This document shows positions 24,275 through 35,050 of a stretch of DNA of 64,000 nucleotides, piece by piece. Every line of letters starts with the position of its first letter. The first letter of the stretch is position 1. The notes below the pieces were generated by a model, which was given only the letters and a program-made list of their open reading frames with translations, did no database searches and was not told the DNA's origin. Where the stretch lies: NCBI RefSeq assembly GCF_026212465.1, contig NC_080062.1, forward strand, positions 9,010,612-9,074,611. Direction: 5' to 3'. A program made the position numbers and the translations under genes. The stretch is from Amaranthus tricolor. Taxonomy: Eukaryota; Streptophyta; Magnoliopsida; Caryophyllales; Amaranthaceae.

Positions 24275-26149
24275 CTTGTTCTAACCCTAAGCAGTGGGTG
24301 CGTAGTTGATACGTAGAAGCTGATTACATGACAATCAATATCGGTTACAGCCTTACAGGGTTGCTCATAGTTTTATGAAATCCAAGGGATATCAAAACTT
24401 GAGTTAAAAGACTTGAAGTGTGCTGCAAAGACTTGCACATCAAACACAATGTGTGTGATTTTTTGCTAAATAGCTGGTAAATTATTTTAATCTATTAAAA
24501 AAATATAAATGCAAGACCAATGATCATATACCATTAGTCCATTACTGGTAAACAAAATCAGAGAGGAAAACACATATGTTGCTATTACCTCAAAAACACA
24601 AAATGATAAGAGGGAAGAAAAGAAGGAGAAGAAGATAGAAAAGAACAAAAGCCAAAATGAAGATGAATTGGCAGAGAAGAAAATAAAGAACCAAGAAGAT
24701 TGGAGTTCAAAGAACTAAAGTGACCCTCAAAGAGTAAAAACAGATGCTCTCGACCTTCATGGGAAGGGAACTGATGTTGCAAGACAATGGAAGATAAGCA
24801 AATCTTCTTCAGTGTTTTCTGTCCTTCGTGTAAGAAAACCCTAGAGATGGCAGCCGAAAACCCTCGATGCATCTTTGTTTTTCTATCCCATCTTCTCTCT
24901 TCAATTTCTTCAATATCTTTTCTCTATTCTTGAAGTCAATTTTCAAAGTTTGAGAAAGCTTCAACCTTTGCAAATGAGAACGTTGCCGCCGCCAATTTAA
25001 ATCGTGCTTCAAGGCGATTCAATCGGCGAACGAACCCCGGTTCGGGTTGATCGAACTGAATCGTGATTCGTGGGTAAAGCCACCGAATCATGTGACACTA
25101 CTCTTACACAACAAAAATGAGCTAAGAGGTAAGGTAGAGGAGACATAAGCACTCGACACTCAACACTCAACACTCAACATACTCATCAGGTAAATGACTA
25201 ACACAACTATAGTGCAAAAACAAAAGTCTCAATAATGATCGCGGTAACGATCGCAAAATGGATTTCACGGCCAATACAGAAGATTTCATGATCATTTTGG
25301 CCTATATTTCGATCACAAATCGCAATAAACTCAAAAATCTTTACAATACAGTTGCGATATAGTGATATGGCCTTGTTTTTGTACTATGACACCAAGGAAT
25401 CCTTACCATTAATATAAAAATGTGGTGTATTAGATAACATAATTATAACTTGAATATTTGATATAATTGTTTAAATTCTTAAGGCACAAATGGTGCATGG
25501 TGTTGCAAATGCTGCAAATTCATGACTAACATAGTTAGCTAATGCTATATTATCTCTAGAAAATTACAAATTGTCCAACACTTGAATATGTCTTTGATAT
25601 GAGAATTCTTCATAAAATAGCTTTTTCACGTATAACATAGTAAAATCAAGAATTTCAATTCATCCAGAGCTACAGTATAATTTGAGCAAAAATCGTTTGG
25701 AAAGATCGCTATATAGAAAGGGTTTCCATACATTTTTGAATAACTACTACAAGCATCATCAATAGTATTAAAATACAACAATATCAAAGTCTTAATCTCC
25801 ATTTAAGAGGGACTGGCTACATGCACTTGAGGTCGGCCACAAAGATCCTAGAAAGTAAAATAAGAGTAAAAGGTAATTTCATTACAAGTGATACAAATAT
25901 TGGTCACACAATTGGAGAACCTCATTAGTATCATGTCACCCTAAAACATGCCTATTGCCCTCATATATATGACTCAACCAGATGGCTAAGCAAACTAAAA
26001 AAAAGCACTTAAGAGAGCAAGATCTAGCAAGAACTTTTGTTAATTCTCCTAGCACAAGACATCATCAAGGATAATATCCAGACACCAAGATTTGAAGTTG
26101 ATTTAATTGGTGTAACCTCTTACTCAAAAGTCAAAAACAAGGAAGCAGC
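24275..26149. other. Intergenic, no supported gene
   Basis: Minus-strand ORFs at 24585-24872 and 24809-25012 overlap in different frames and show no domain. Low-complexity CACTCGACACTCAACACTCA at about 25149-25177. Nothing else recognised. Confidence 0.35.
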
Positions 26150-26350
26150 TTATCCATGAAATTGCTTCAACCAAAAGAAACAACTAGGTATGGCATTACT
26201 CAAAGTACACTAACATGAAAGTCTATGTGGATGATTTCATCATCAACAGGGAAAAAAAAAAGAAGATATCATTACACAACTAAAAGAAACTTTTGCAGAA
26301 ATATGAGAAAGCACATCATGAGACTCAATCCTAAGAATTGTGTATTTGGA
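26150..26350 (+). pseudogene. Ty3/gypsy RT remnant (YVDD)
   Basis: Plus-strand reading gives MKVYVDDFIINREKKKEDII (from 26217), then QLKETFAEI, and after a frame break MRLNPKNCVFGNK. The order YVDD...LRETF...MRLNPxKCVFG is that of gypsy RTs, closest in wording to Tat/Athila-type elements such as the intact copy at 35623-35750. A relic of about 60 codons. Confidence 0.65.
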
Positions 26351-26399
26351 AACAAGTAACGCAACCAATGTTATCTGGAATCAAACTCCTAGGTTTAAT

Positions 26400-26800
26400 C
26401 CTAATAATCCTCATACAAATTCTAACCTTAACCCACCAATAAAAGGGCAATGAATCTTGCTTTCAAATATCCATAAAAACATTATAGCTTTCACTATTTC
26501 ACTACTTTATTACTCTTACATTCTTCAAATCATGTGAATATTTCAAGTGCAGAGAAATTCAAGTAGTGTGAGTCTTTCTCATAAAGAACCTCACGTACAA
26601 CCCAAAAGGACATATATTCCTTCGCTTTTATGTCACTATCCACTAGATATTCAAGAAATCTAGAGTGACAATCCTTTTTGCCACTAATTACTACTTAGGC
26701 CTTGGAGTGGCTTTTCCCGGATCCACTCCACGTGTATTATCCAATCAATTCCAAGTAGGGATGAGAGTATCTACTTTCTCAACAATCTTTGTGGGGCAAG
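26400..26800. repeat. Possible decayed gypsy LTR
   Basis: A promoter-like AT tract (AATATCCATAAAAACATTAT at 26467) and a terminal-looking segment TTTCTCAACAATCTTTGTGG near 26778-26797 resemble a Tat-type LTR end and primer site. No target duplication or second LTR found. Confidence 0.25.
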
Positions 26801-29136
26801 GATCCCAGACATCACATACAGCAAAAGGATGGTGAGTCAGTTTCAAATTTCAATAGTCAATAGTGTCTTTACTACACAAGTGGGCTGGAACACTCACCAT
26901 TTAAGCCCAAGTGTATACAATCCAGCTTATATTCCATCCAAAACCCAAAGGTAATGAGAGATTTGGGCTCTAGATTGTTACCACTTAGCGCAAAGGTCTA
27001 ATATCAAAACACCTTACGATGATTCTTCAACCTCAGACACAATGATTTACACATAAATACAATGAATGAGCCCCTCAACAATATACATCTATCGTTCCCT
27101 TGAATAGAAAAAGGAGAAACCAAAACCCTAGTCATACACACAACCTTTCCCTCCAAATTCTAAAAAGTAACCACACGCATGCACACAAATACAAGCAACA
27201 ATGTCTCCATAAGACTAATCATAATTGTCCGAGGGAAACCCAAAGGACTGCAAGTTCACAAGCTTCCAATTTCCAACACAATATTAAATGAATAATATAG
27301 TAATCTGTCAAAATCATACGTCACCAACTCATTACACCATGACGGAAACTCACACATGAATCTAATATGTCGTGTTTTCTCTAGTGAAAACAACTTCGGA
27401 CCAATCATAGATGCTAGTTCGTCAATGACACATAACAAATAATGGGTATTGGCTATTGGGTATGTACTATATAGTACATCCTTATTCTTTTTTTATTGTA
27501 TGCCAAAGAATAAATGTAACGATCTTTGCACACATACAAACCATGTTAGTCGTGAGAAATGCTTTCTATATGAACTATTTCAAACATGATACACACAAAT
27601 CACAACTTCTACACACAACTTTTAGCTACAAAAGACAGTGGCATTATCACAGTTTTGGATTTCTAACTTCCCAGACTAATTCATCACTACACGTATATTA
27701 CAACCTAGGAAAACACACGCATCAGCACATATTGCAAAATGTTTAACCATCATCTTAAAGGAAGGCAGACTTAATCAATGTTAATCTGTACACTTCAGAA
27801 ATAATCGCTATGTTAAATAAGTAAATTTTATCAAAGTATAAGGGAGAAAATCATGTCTTGTCACAATTAGAGCATGTACAGTACAACTATCTCCTAAGGT
27901 CCTAGGTTTGATTCTCATTCACCCCCTCCCCTTCCTCCAGCCTACCTTGTGCTTTAAAAAGGTAAGAGGCTAATATTACCCATTTCTCCAACTTACTTCG
28001 ATGGAAGTTGATACTTGGATAGAAGCCTTGAAATCAACTTCCATGATCCTCCGACTACCTCATCATGCTAACACTCATTTCCTGACCTAAATTAATGCGG
28101 TAAATTAGTTTCTTCACCTAACAAATTACTTAAAATCATATAACAATAATTAATCCTATAACAACAAACAATTTCAAAAACTATTTCTTACCGGAGATTT
28201 ATGATCATGCAAAATGCAGTAATCCATTCGCATACAAAAGCACTGAACAAATATTTAAATCAGTATCCAGCTTTTACTTCAAGCTTTTGCATAGCAGTGC
28301 AAAAAATCTTAATACTACAATGCAACTGTTCAACAGAATGAATTTTCAATTGCCAATAAACGCCCTAAATTCACCACATTGTAAGCACGAGACAATAATT
28401 AAATTCTTCCGTGAAGTGGAAATAATCGTTATATAAAACCAAATCGATGTTAAATTAGGCAAAAACCAAACGCAAACTCGCCATCACACACCTGGGCAAC
28501 GGCGACACAAAGACAATCACCATTTATGCACCTCTTTCTTCGAATCCTAACATTTTTTTGATTCCGGTAGCGACTAGCGACTATCGACCGCTGCAATCCG
28601 CAGGATTTGGAGTAAGTCTTGGCACAAAAGTGAAAATGGAGATGTTTTTTTTGGGTCAAAAATTACTTTGTTCCAATTTAACATTTATTTTTTTTACGCA
28701 GTTCAACGCACTAATTTAATTTTTAATATTTTTAATAATATATAACAAAAAATTTTAAAAATTTGATAATAAAAAACCTTTACAATAAGACGAATCAAAC
28801 TCATTTGACTATACTTTAACCTATAGATTAAAAACTAATCACAAATTAATAGTGTAGCAACAACCCGTCTTTCTAAAACAAAAAAGGTTCGCGGAAATAA
28901 CCTTTAAGACGGTTGTCGCATACTCTTAAATAAATAAGAATAATAATATAAACTTCGCAAACCCTAACATATACAAAACTTAATGGTGCAAAAACTTATT
29001 ACATTATTTGTAGAGAAAAACTCCTTTAAAAAAAAAGATAGAAAAATCTTAAGGTCTAAATGTAAGAGACAAGATGAGAGAAAAGTCTTACGGCTCGTTT
29101 GGTAGATGGTAATAAACGGTGATTGAAAAATCTATT
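26801..29136. other. Intergenic, no supported gene
   Basis: Short ORFs (27100-27291, 27256-27438, 27456-27746, 28450-28659) lack domains and splice partners. 28710-28860 has the phrase GACGAATCAAACTCATTTGA shared with several MITEs here, so a MITE remnant is likely. Confidence 0.35.
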
Positions 29137-29480
29137 CACTAGTGAAAAAAACCTCATTTATGCGGTTTTCCTTAAACGCAGCATTAAATAGCAAAAAAAA
29201 AGAAAAAATATATATAATACAAATGCTGCGATTTTCATGATGTCTGCAGCAAATAAGCATTATTTGCTGCGGTTTTATTAAGCCCGCAGCAAATAAGTGC
29301 TTATTAAACGAAAAAAAATTTAAAAAAAAAGCATTATTTGCTGTGGTTTTAATAAAACCGCAGCAAATAAGTTTAAATTTTTTTTTTTTAATTCTTATTT
29401 GTTGCGGGCTTCTTAGAACCGCATCAAATAATACTTATTTGCTGCGGTTTTTTAAGAAACCCGTAGCAAATAGCCAGTTC
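29137..29480 (+). mobile_element. CACTA (En/Spm) transposon end
   Basis: Begins CACTAGTGAAAAAA at 29137 and is followed by many subterminal repeats in both orientations: TTTGCTGCGGTTTT and CCGCAGCAAATAAG (about eight copies to 29470). A CACTA terminus with subterminal TNPA-type motifs is diagnostic. The first bases of a 5' leader may follow to about 30060, but no transposase ORF and no matching inverted end were found in the window, so the element is truncated or non-autonomous. Confidence 0.65.
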
Positions 29481-30629
29481 AAAAAATATAAAAACGCGTT
29501 TTGACGTTCAATTGCTTAAAACCCTAAAATAACTTTCTTCAAAATCCCACGATGACGACTGTCTTCTTCTTCGAGCTTATGAATTTCAGAAAATTTCTTC
29601 AAAAACCCAAGAAAAATCTCTTCAAGTTCTTCAAGTTTTTCAAATCATACGACTCCACTGTGTTTTCTCTTCATTTCATTCATTATCTTCCAAACCCCAC
29701 AACTTTGTTTAAGTTCTTCAAATTTCTATGTTGTTGAAATTTGTTGCTTCAAGAACCGCCCATTGCACGAATTTTCTTCTCCATTTTTGTTTAAGTTCTA
29801 AAACCCACCATTGTTGCTTTTCCTTCAAAAGCCACGAAATTATGGTTAGTTTTGTTCTTTTTCAAGTCATTGTGTTTTAATAAGGATTTAGTCTTTTTTT
29901 ATACTAATTTTGATTTTTTTTTTCATTGTAGGTTACATAATCTTATTCTAGAAACAAAATTATCATATCTCATTATCAAGGTATGTATTTTATATTTGAA
30001 TATGAATAATTTACTTATGAATGTGCATGAATATTTGAATGTAAATAATTTTAATTAATTAGGATTTTTAGGGTAGATTGAATTCGAATAATTTACTTAT
30101 GTATATATGTAGTTGTATATTTGAATGTGAATAATTACTTATGATAATTTGAATGTGAATAATTTAATTTCATTAAAACTTTATCACAAACATTTATTTT
30201 TAAAATGAGTATAATATTTTCAACCAATAAATTCCAATTTTTATATAGATACCAAAACAAATGTTACGAGTAAAGTCTGAATTTGGGAATAAAGTCAATT
30301 TCATTTGACTTAGTTAATGAAAGTCAACCCTATTATAACTCTTTGCAAAGAGGTACTAATAAAAGTATTATTCTAGTCAAATGTACAACTATGTCAAGAA
30401 TACTCCTAACATCTCAACAATTAACAATTAGCAATGCAATTGAAGATTACCATACTATGAAACTCAATTTTGACCTAAAATTATAATTACCAAAAAAATC
30501 ATGATTAAAACAAATAACTTGCAATCAACCAAAAAGAAAATTTCAACTTACTCAAATAAGTAGTAATTAGTTTTATTCCCACTAAATCATAATTAAAGTA
30601 TTAAATCAATACTTTATAAAGCTATAATA
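29481..30629. other. Leader-like DNA after the CACTA end
   Basis: 29551-29740 is CT-rich with TTCTTCAAGTTCTTCAAGTT-type repetition. 29840-30060 is T-rich and intron-like. No recognisable protein. Confidence 0.3.
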
Positions 30630-31868
30630 ACCTACGGTACCACTCTTTATTTCTTTTTTTTTAAACCGAACAGTAAGGAATTTCTAACATCACTATATCA
30701 TATATAGTCAAAATAAATCTTTAAGACTTAAATAGTTCTAATTTTTCTCTAGAGGATAAATAAATAAATGAATAAATAAATAAAAATAAAAAAGCTTATA
30801 TACTAATTACTCTTCTTAGAATATTTCCGCAAGTATATTGTACCCAAAATTAATATTATGCACTAACATCAATATATCAAGCTCTTTCAGCAAACATTTC
30901 ACTCATTGTCCCATTTTAAAAACAATTCGTCCAAAATTTATCTAATGCATAACTTGATTGATTAACACATTTAATTAACTAAAGTTATATATTTATATAT
31001 TTATTCACCTCTAACCTTCTAATAAAATAGTAGAAGCATTTAACCCAAAAGTTCTAATTATAAAATTCCTCTAGTTTATAAGCCACAATAATCACTAATA
31101 TTAGACTAATTTAAACATGAATTACTTTGGCCCTAATATATTGATAATTAGCATTTTTTATATGTACGTCTAAATTCCATATGTTATTAAAAATAATATA
31201 CAATGTGAATGAATTATGAAAAGAAAAGGTGAACTAGTTACCTTTGTATGAACTCTAATCAGAAAAAATATAAAGAATTTGTAAATAATAGTCTTTGAAA
31301 ATAATAACCTTCGTTATACAAATAATTTCTTCAATTCAAGTATAAAACCCTAAAAAGTATTCTCTAACCTTGACTACCTCTTGCTTGATATAAGATTAAA
31401 AAATAAAGAATATATGAATTTCTATATTACACATATAACCATACTAGTATTTGACTATTTGTGAATTGTGATGGTAAGAAAATGGAACGAAAAAGATTTT
31501 TTTTAACTAACATATTCTTATAATCAATCAAGTTTATGAAGATAAAGAGTTTTTTTTTTTTTACATGTTATTATTAATAAAATTAATTTAGATATTAGTT
31601 TAATTAAATAGGAATATTAAAGGGGAATACGAAATGAAAAGTTTTGTTTTATAATTAAATTAATCACCATAATTTTAGTTATTATGTCTAATTATTTATA
31701 TGACATTTCAATATATGTACTAATATACAACACCTACTATTCATGAAACAATTTAGTTTATTAGTTATTTATTATCTAATAACAATAAATTTAGTTAGTC
31801 CCTTAACTAAATGAAACTAATATTTTTTTTTACCCACTTTGAAAATAACATTTTTAGTTAAAAGTAAC
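30630..31868. repeat. Left part of an older LTR split by the Tat element
   Basis: 30635-30690 (CGGTACCACTC, T-run, TTTAAACCGAACAGTAAGG) resembles the start of chromovirus LTRs, and the sequence right after the Tat element (44955-45027) ends TTTTGGGGTGCTACA, the usual end of that LTR type. Joined across the GTAAC duplication they would make one LTR of about 1.3 kb. A related LTR end lies at 48023. Inference; start not proven. Confidence 0.35.
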
Positions 31869-32579
31869 TGTCTAGTACTGTTTTTTTTTTAATTAATTTA
31901 TTTATTTAATAATTAGCATCATATTACCAAAATACCCTTTGACCTTTTCTGTTGACCTTGACTTTCGGTCAATGGGCTTTTTGTTGAATGTCCCATCCTC
32001 CTTGAATGGCCCATGAGCTACTCACTTCCAGATGCCCTAATTTCCCTCCAGAATAATAACCACCTGTTTGACTCAACTTCCCACTCACCCACATTCTTTG
32101 ATAATCCTTCTTCCAAGGTAGATAACTGCCCACTATCTTCCACTTTCCTTCATAACCACCAGCTGCTGCCCATTACTCCCATGATCTTCCACCTTTCCTC
32201 TCTTAAGTAACTTCCTCCTTCAAACATTATAAATAGGGACAACCATCAGAGGGGAGAGGACATCTGAAACAGCTTTCCTAGTATCCTTGCTTACACTACT
32301 TCCTTAGCCTTCCCAAACACTAGCACTAGCACTAGCAATCCCAATCCCGACCTTCCTTCTTGCATTCATTCTACAACCTGTCATTCATTAATTTCCGATT
32401 TACGTTCTGACTTGAGCGTCGGAGGGGTTTTCCGGGAGATCACCCCCCGGACAAGGCTAACGTGTTGTGTTGCAGGAATTCAGGTCGCCTCCTCTCATAA
32501 GTCGCTTCTCTTGATCACACTTCTACTTATCTCCAGGTATTTCAAGTGTATCCCACTTCCTCGTTTCCTCACCGAAACA
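31869..32579 (+). repeat. 5' LTR of the Tat element
   Basis: 711 bp, TGTC...AACA. Differs from the 3' LTR only near its start (TGTCTAGTAC with ten T versus TGTCATGGTAC with nine T). Carries a TATA box at 32228 and a short GTGTTGTGTTGCAG sequence near 32461-32475 that could act as a splice acceptor in the leader. Confidence 0.95.
32228..32236 (+). promoter_or_regulatory. LTR TATA box
   Basis: TATAAATAG in the 5' LTR; the identical copy in the 3' LTR is at 44598-44606. Transcription (start of R) is expected about 30 bp downstream. Confidence 0.7.
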
Positions 32580-32582
32580 GTT

Positions 32583-32600
32583 TGGCGCCGTCTGTGGGGA
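32583..32600 (+). promoter_or_regulatory. Primer-binding site of the Tat element
   Basis: TGGCGCCGTCTGTGGGGA, three bases after the LTR end. The TGGCGCCG core is the usual Tat/Athila-type site, complementary to the 3' end of a tRNA ending CGGCGCCA (tRNA-Asp type by my recollection). Confidence 0.8.
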
Positions 32601-32614
32601 GAGTACAAGAAGTC

Positions 32615-35050
32615 ATGGCTCCCAAGAAGAACCCGACTCAAACCGCCACCGTGCATAGCACAGATACAGACACTTCAGCGGGTCACGCTAATAATCAAGC
32701 CGTGACTCGCCGTGATCTGGACATGCTAGCGCGAAATCTCACGGCCGCGTTCTCTGAACAACTCCGCGCCGTCATAAACAATACCCCTACTCAACAACGA
32801 GTACTGGAAGACATGGCGAACCAAATAAAGAACTTAGAGGAACGAATCGAGCCCCGTCAAGAGATACCAAAATCTCATGAATCTCAAGATGGGAACTCGA
32901 GGACTTCCCATTCCAGTAGACGCAATAAAAATAGGCGGGAAAGGTCCAGAACTTACCCGCACCATAGCAAGACAGATACACGAGATGGCGAATCCAAAAC
33001 CGCCACTCCAGATGCCCGAACCTTCCTAGAAAGCAAAAAGCGAAAGACGTCTGAGAGCGTCCAATCCCTGGTAGATAAAAGAAGGGAGGAAAGGAAGAAG
33101 GCGCAACTCGCGGGGTCTAGCCGTCCCCTCACTCCCACCTCCATACCACGGAATGAGGCCGACAAGAGTGTCCTTCCTGAAGAGCCCATATCATTAGTCT
33201 CTCCCCTGGCCAGGGAGATACTGAATACTCCCAATCCCGGGAAAATAAAGGTACCGAACATGGCTGCTTTCGATGGCACGTCATGCCCGCAGGAGCACCT
33301 GACGGCGTATAAGAATCTTATGTTGTTGTACACCACCAACTCATCGTTATGGTGTAAGTTCTTTCCAACTACTCTTACAGGAGTAGCTTTGACGTGGTAC
33401 ACCTCCCTTCCCGGAGGAAGCATCCACAACTTTGCCCAACTAGAGGGCAAGTTCTTGGGCCACTTTATAGCCTCAAGAAGGCAGGAGAAATCAAACTTCC
33501 ACCTGCTTAGTGTCACTCAATTGGAAGGAGAGTCCATATCCTCATATCTTAAGAAGTTCCATGAGGCAGTGCTGGAAGTGACTGATTTGGAGGAGTCGGT
33601 TGCCCTAAACGCCCTAATCAACGGAATGAAGGCCCAACGGCTGAAGTTCCAGTTGGTTGAAAGTCAAGTAAAGACGTACGCAGAGGCCATGAAACAATGC
33701 CAAAGTTATGTCACGGCCTCAGAGATATGTCAAGCACATGATCCGAAAAGGCGAAAATTTGAGAAAAAAGATGTCGGGCCCCCCCACCAATCCTCACGAA
33801 ACAGGGAGGAGCATTCTTCGAGGAGAGAGAAAAATTACATGCCGCGTCGTCCTACACCGCCATCTGATATGGGACCTCCACGAGCCCGACACGTATATGT
33901 TACAGAAGGAGAAACTAGGACGCGGAATCTGGGAGATGGAGGAAACGACCCCATATTCAATCGAAACAGGAGGGACATTTTCTTCGCTGTTCGAGATCAA
34001 TTGCCAGCTCCACCTCCAGTTACCACCCCCTCTGATAGGCGCAACTATAATCTGTGGTGTGATTACCACAAAGAGCACGGCCATACTCTGGAACAATGCC
34101 GCGAACTAAAGCGCATTTTGCATCAGTTGGCTGACGAGGGAAAACTGTCCAGGTTCCTCAACAGGAGGGATTATGATGCTGGAAGAGAAGGGGAAAGGAG
34201 GCCATGGCAACAGAAACGCCGATCCCCAAAGAGGAACGAAGCCGGACGCGAAAGTTCCGACACTCAAGGAACTATCAACATGATTTTTGGGGGATACACT
34301 GAGGAATATCCCACTATCCGCGCTGCAAAAAACAGCGTCCACACTTTGCTGAAAGGACCTCCCATGGCCGCATCTAAGGGACCGGTCATGAAGTTCGATG
34401 CCACGACCTCCCAACCGCTGCGACAACCCCATACCGATCCCCTGGTAGTCACTCTTAAAATCGGGCAAATGAAAGTCAGACGGGTGCTGGTAGATACGGG
34501 AAGCACGGCTGATCTTATTACAAAGGAGTGCTTGAGAAAGATGAAGTTCGAGGAAAAGCACTTACAACCCCTAGACAAACCACTGATTGGGTTTGGAGGG
34601 AGTCAGGTCATTCCGTTGGGCACGGTCATTCTCCCCGTACGGGTAGGGGAGAGAAGTGAAAGCCGGACCATGCCCATACGGTTCACAGTGGTAGATCTCA
34701 ACTTCCCCTACAATGCTATCATGGGGCTCCCACTCATTAATAAGATCAAGGCAGCAATCTTTCCCCATCAACTCTTGCTGCAATTCGAGACAGATAATGG
34801 ACAAGTTGGCATTCTCAAGGGAGACCAAGTGACGGCTCGCCAATGCCTCGTCAACACCCTGAAGCGCGGGTCTTCCGAGACACCTACAAAAAGAAAAAGG
34901 GAAGACAATATCCCAGCTGTCATGAGCGTGTACAAGGAAAATCTCAGCACGCATGAAAGGCCTCGCCCCATAGAACGATACGAGGAAGTAGACATGTTCG
35001 AGGGGAAACAAATCAAGGTAGGGAAAGATCTTCCTAGCACGGTCAAATAG
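32615..35050 (+). CDS. Gag-protease polyprotein of the Tat element
   Basis: 811 aa from the first ATG after the primer site (MAPKKNPTQTATV). An in-frame upstream start at 32546 lies inside the LTR and is unlikely. Residues ~1-210 are charged and disordered. The Gag core (PF03732-type) spans about 229-330 (LTAYKNLMLLYTT, ALTWYTSLP, SISSYLKKFHEAVLEV). A zinc-binding motif, CDYHKEHGHTLEQC, begins at C482. The aspartic protease has VLVDTGSTADLI with catalytic D627 and a FNLPYN-like flap region NFPYNAIMGLP. Gag packages the RNA; protease cuts the polyprotein. The frame ends with a single TAG at 35048-35050, and the same frame continues directly into pol. No other lesion. Confidence 0.93.
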   Translation: MAPKKNPTQTATVHSTDTDTSAGHANNQAVTRRDLDMLARNLTAAFSEQLRAVINNTPTQQRVLEDMANQIKNLEERIEPRQEIPKSHESQDGNSRTSHSSRRNKNRRERSRTYPHHSKTDTRDGESKTATPDARTFLESKKRKTSESVQSLVDKRREERKKAQLAGSSRPLTPTSIPRNEADKSVLPEEPISLVSPLAREILNTPNPGKIKVPNMAAFDGTSCPQEHLTAYKNLMLLYTTNSSLWCKFFPTTLTGVALTWYTSLPGGSIHNFAQLEGKFLGHFIASRRQEKSNFHLLSVTQLEGESISSYLKKFHEAVLEVTDLEESVALNALINGMKAQRLKFQLVESQVKTYAEAMKQCQSYVTASEICQAHDPKRRKFEKKDVGPPHQSSRNREEHSSRREKNYMPRRPTPPSDMGPPRARHVYVTEGETRTRNLGDGGNDPIFNRNRRDIFFAVRDQLPAPPPVTTPSDRRNYNLWCDYHKEHGHTLEQCRELKRILHQLADEGKLSRFLNRRDYDAGREGERRPWQQKRRSPKRNEAGRESSDTQGTINMIFGGYTEEYPTIRAAKNSVHTLLKGPPMAASKGPVMKFDATTSQPLRQPHTDPLVVTLKIGQMKVRRVLVDTGSTADLITKECLRKMKFEEKHLQPLDKPLIGFGGSQVIPLGTVILPVRVGERSESRTMPIRFTVVDLNFPYNAIMGLPLINKIKAAIFPHQLLLQFETDNGQVGILKGDQVTARQCLVNTLKRGSSETPTKRKREDNIPAVMSVYKENLSTHERPRPIERYEEVDMFEGKQIKVGKDLPSTVK
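35048..35050 (+). other. In-frame TAG between protease and RT
   Basis: A single amber codon (context AAATAGGAC) interrupts an otherwise continuous 1,846-codon frame exactly at the protease/RT boundary. It may be a recoding (readthrough) signal, as in gammaretroviral gag-pol, or a recent nonsense change. Confidence 0.9.

Noticed and set aside
32546..32614. Gag start inside the 5' LTR
   Set aside because: The in-frame start at 32546 precedes the primer-binding site; the first ATG after it (32615) gives the usual Tat Gag head.
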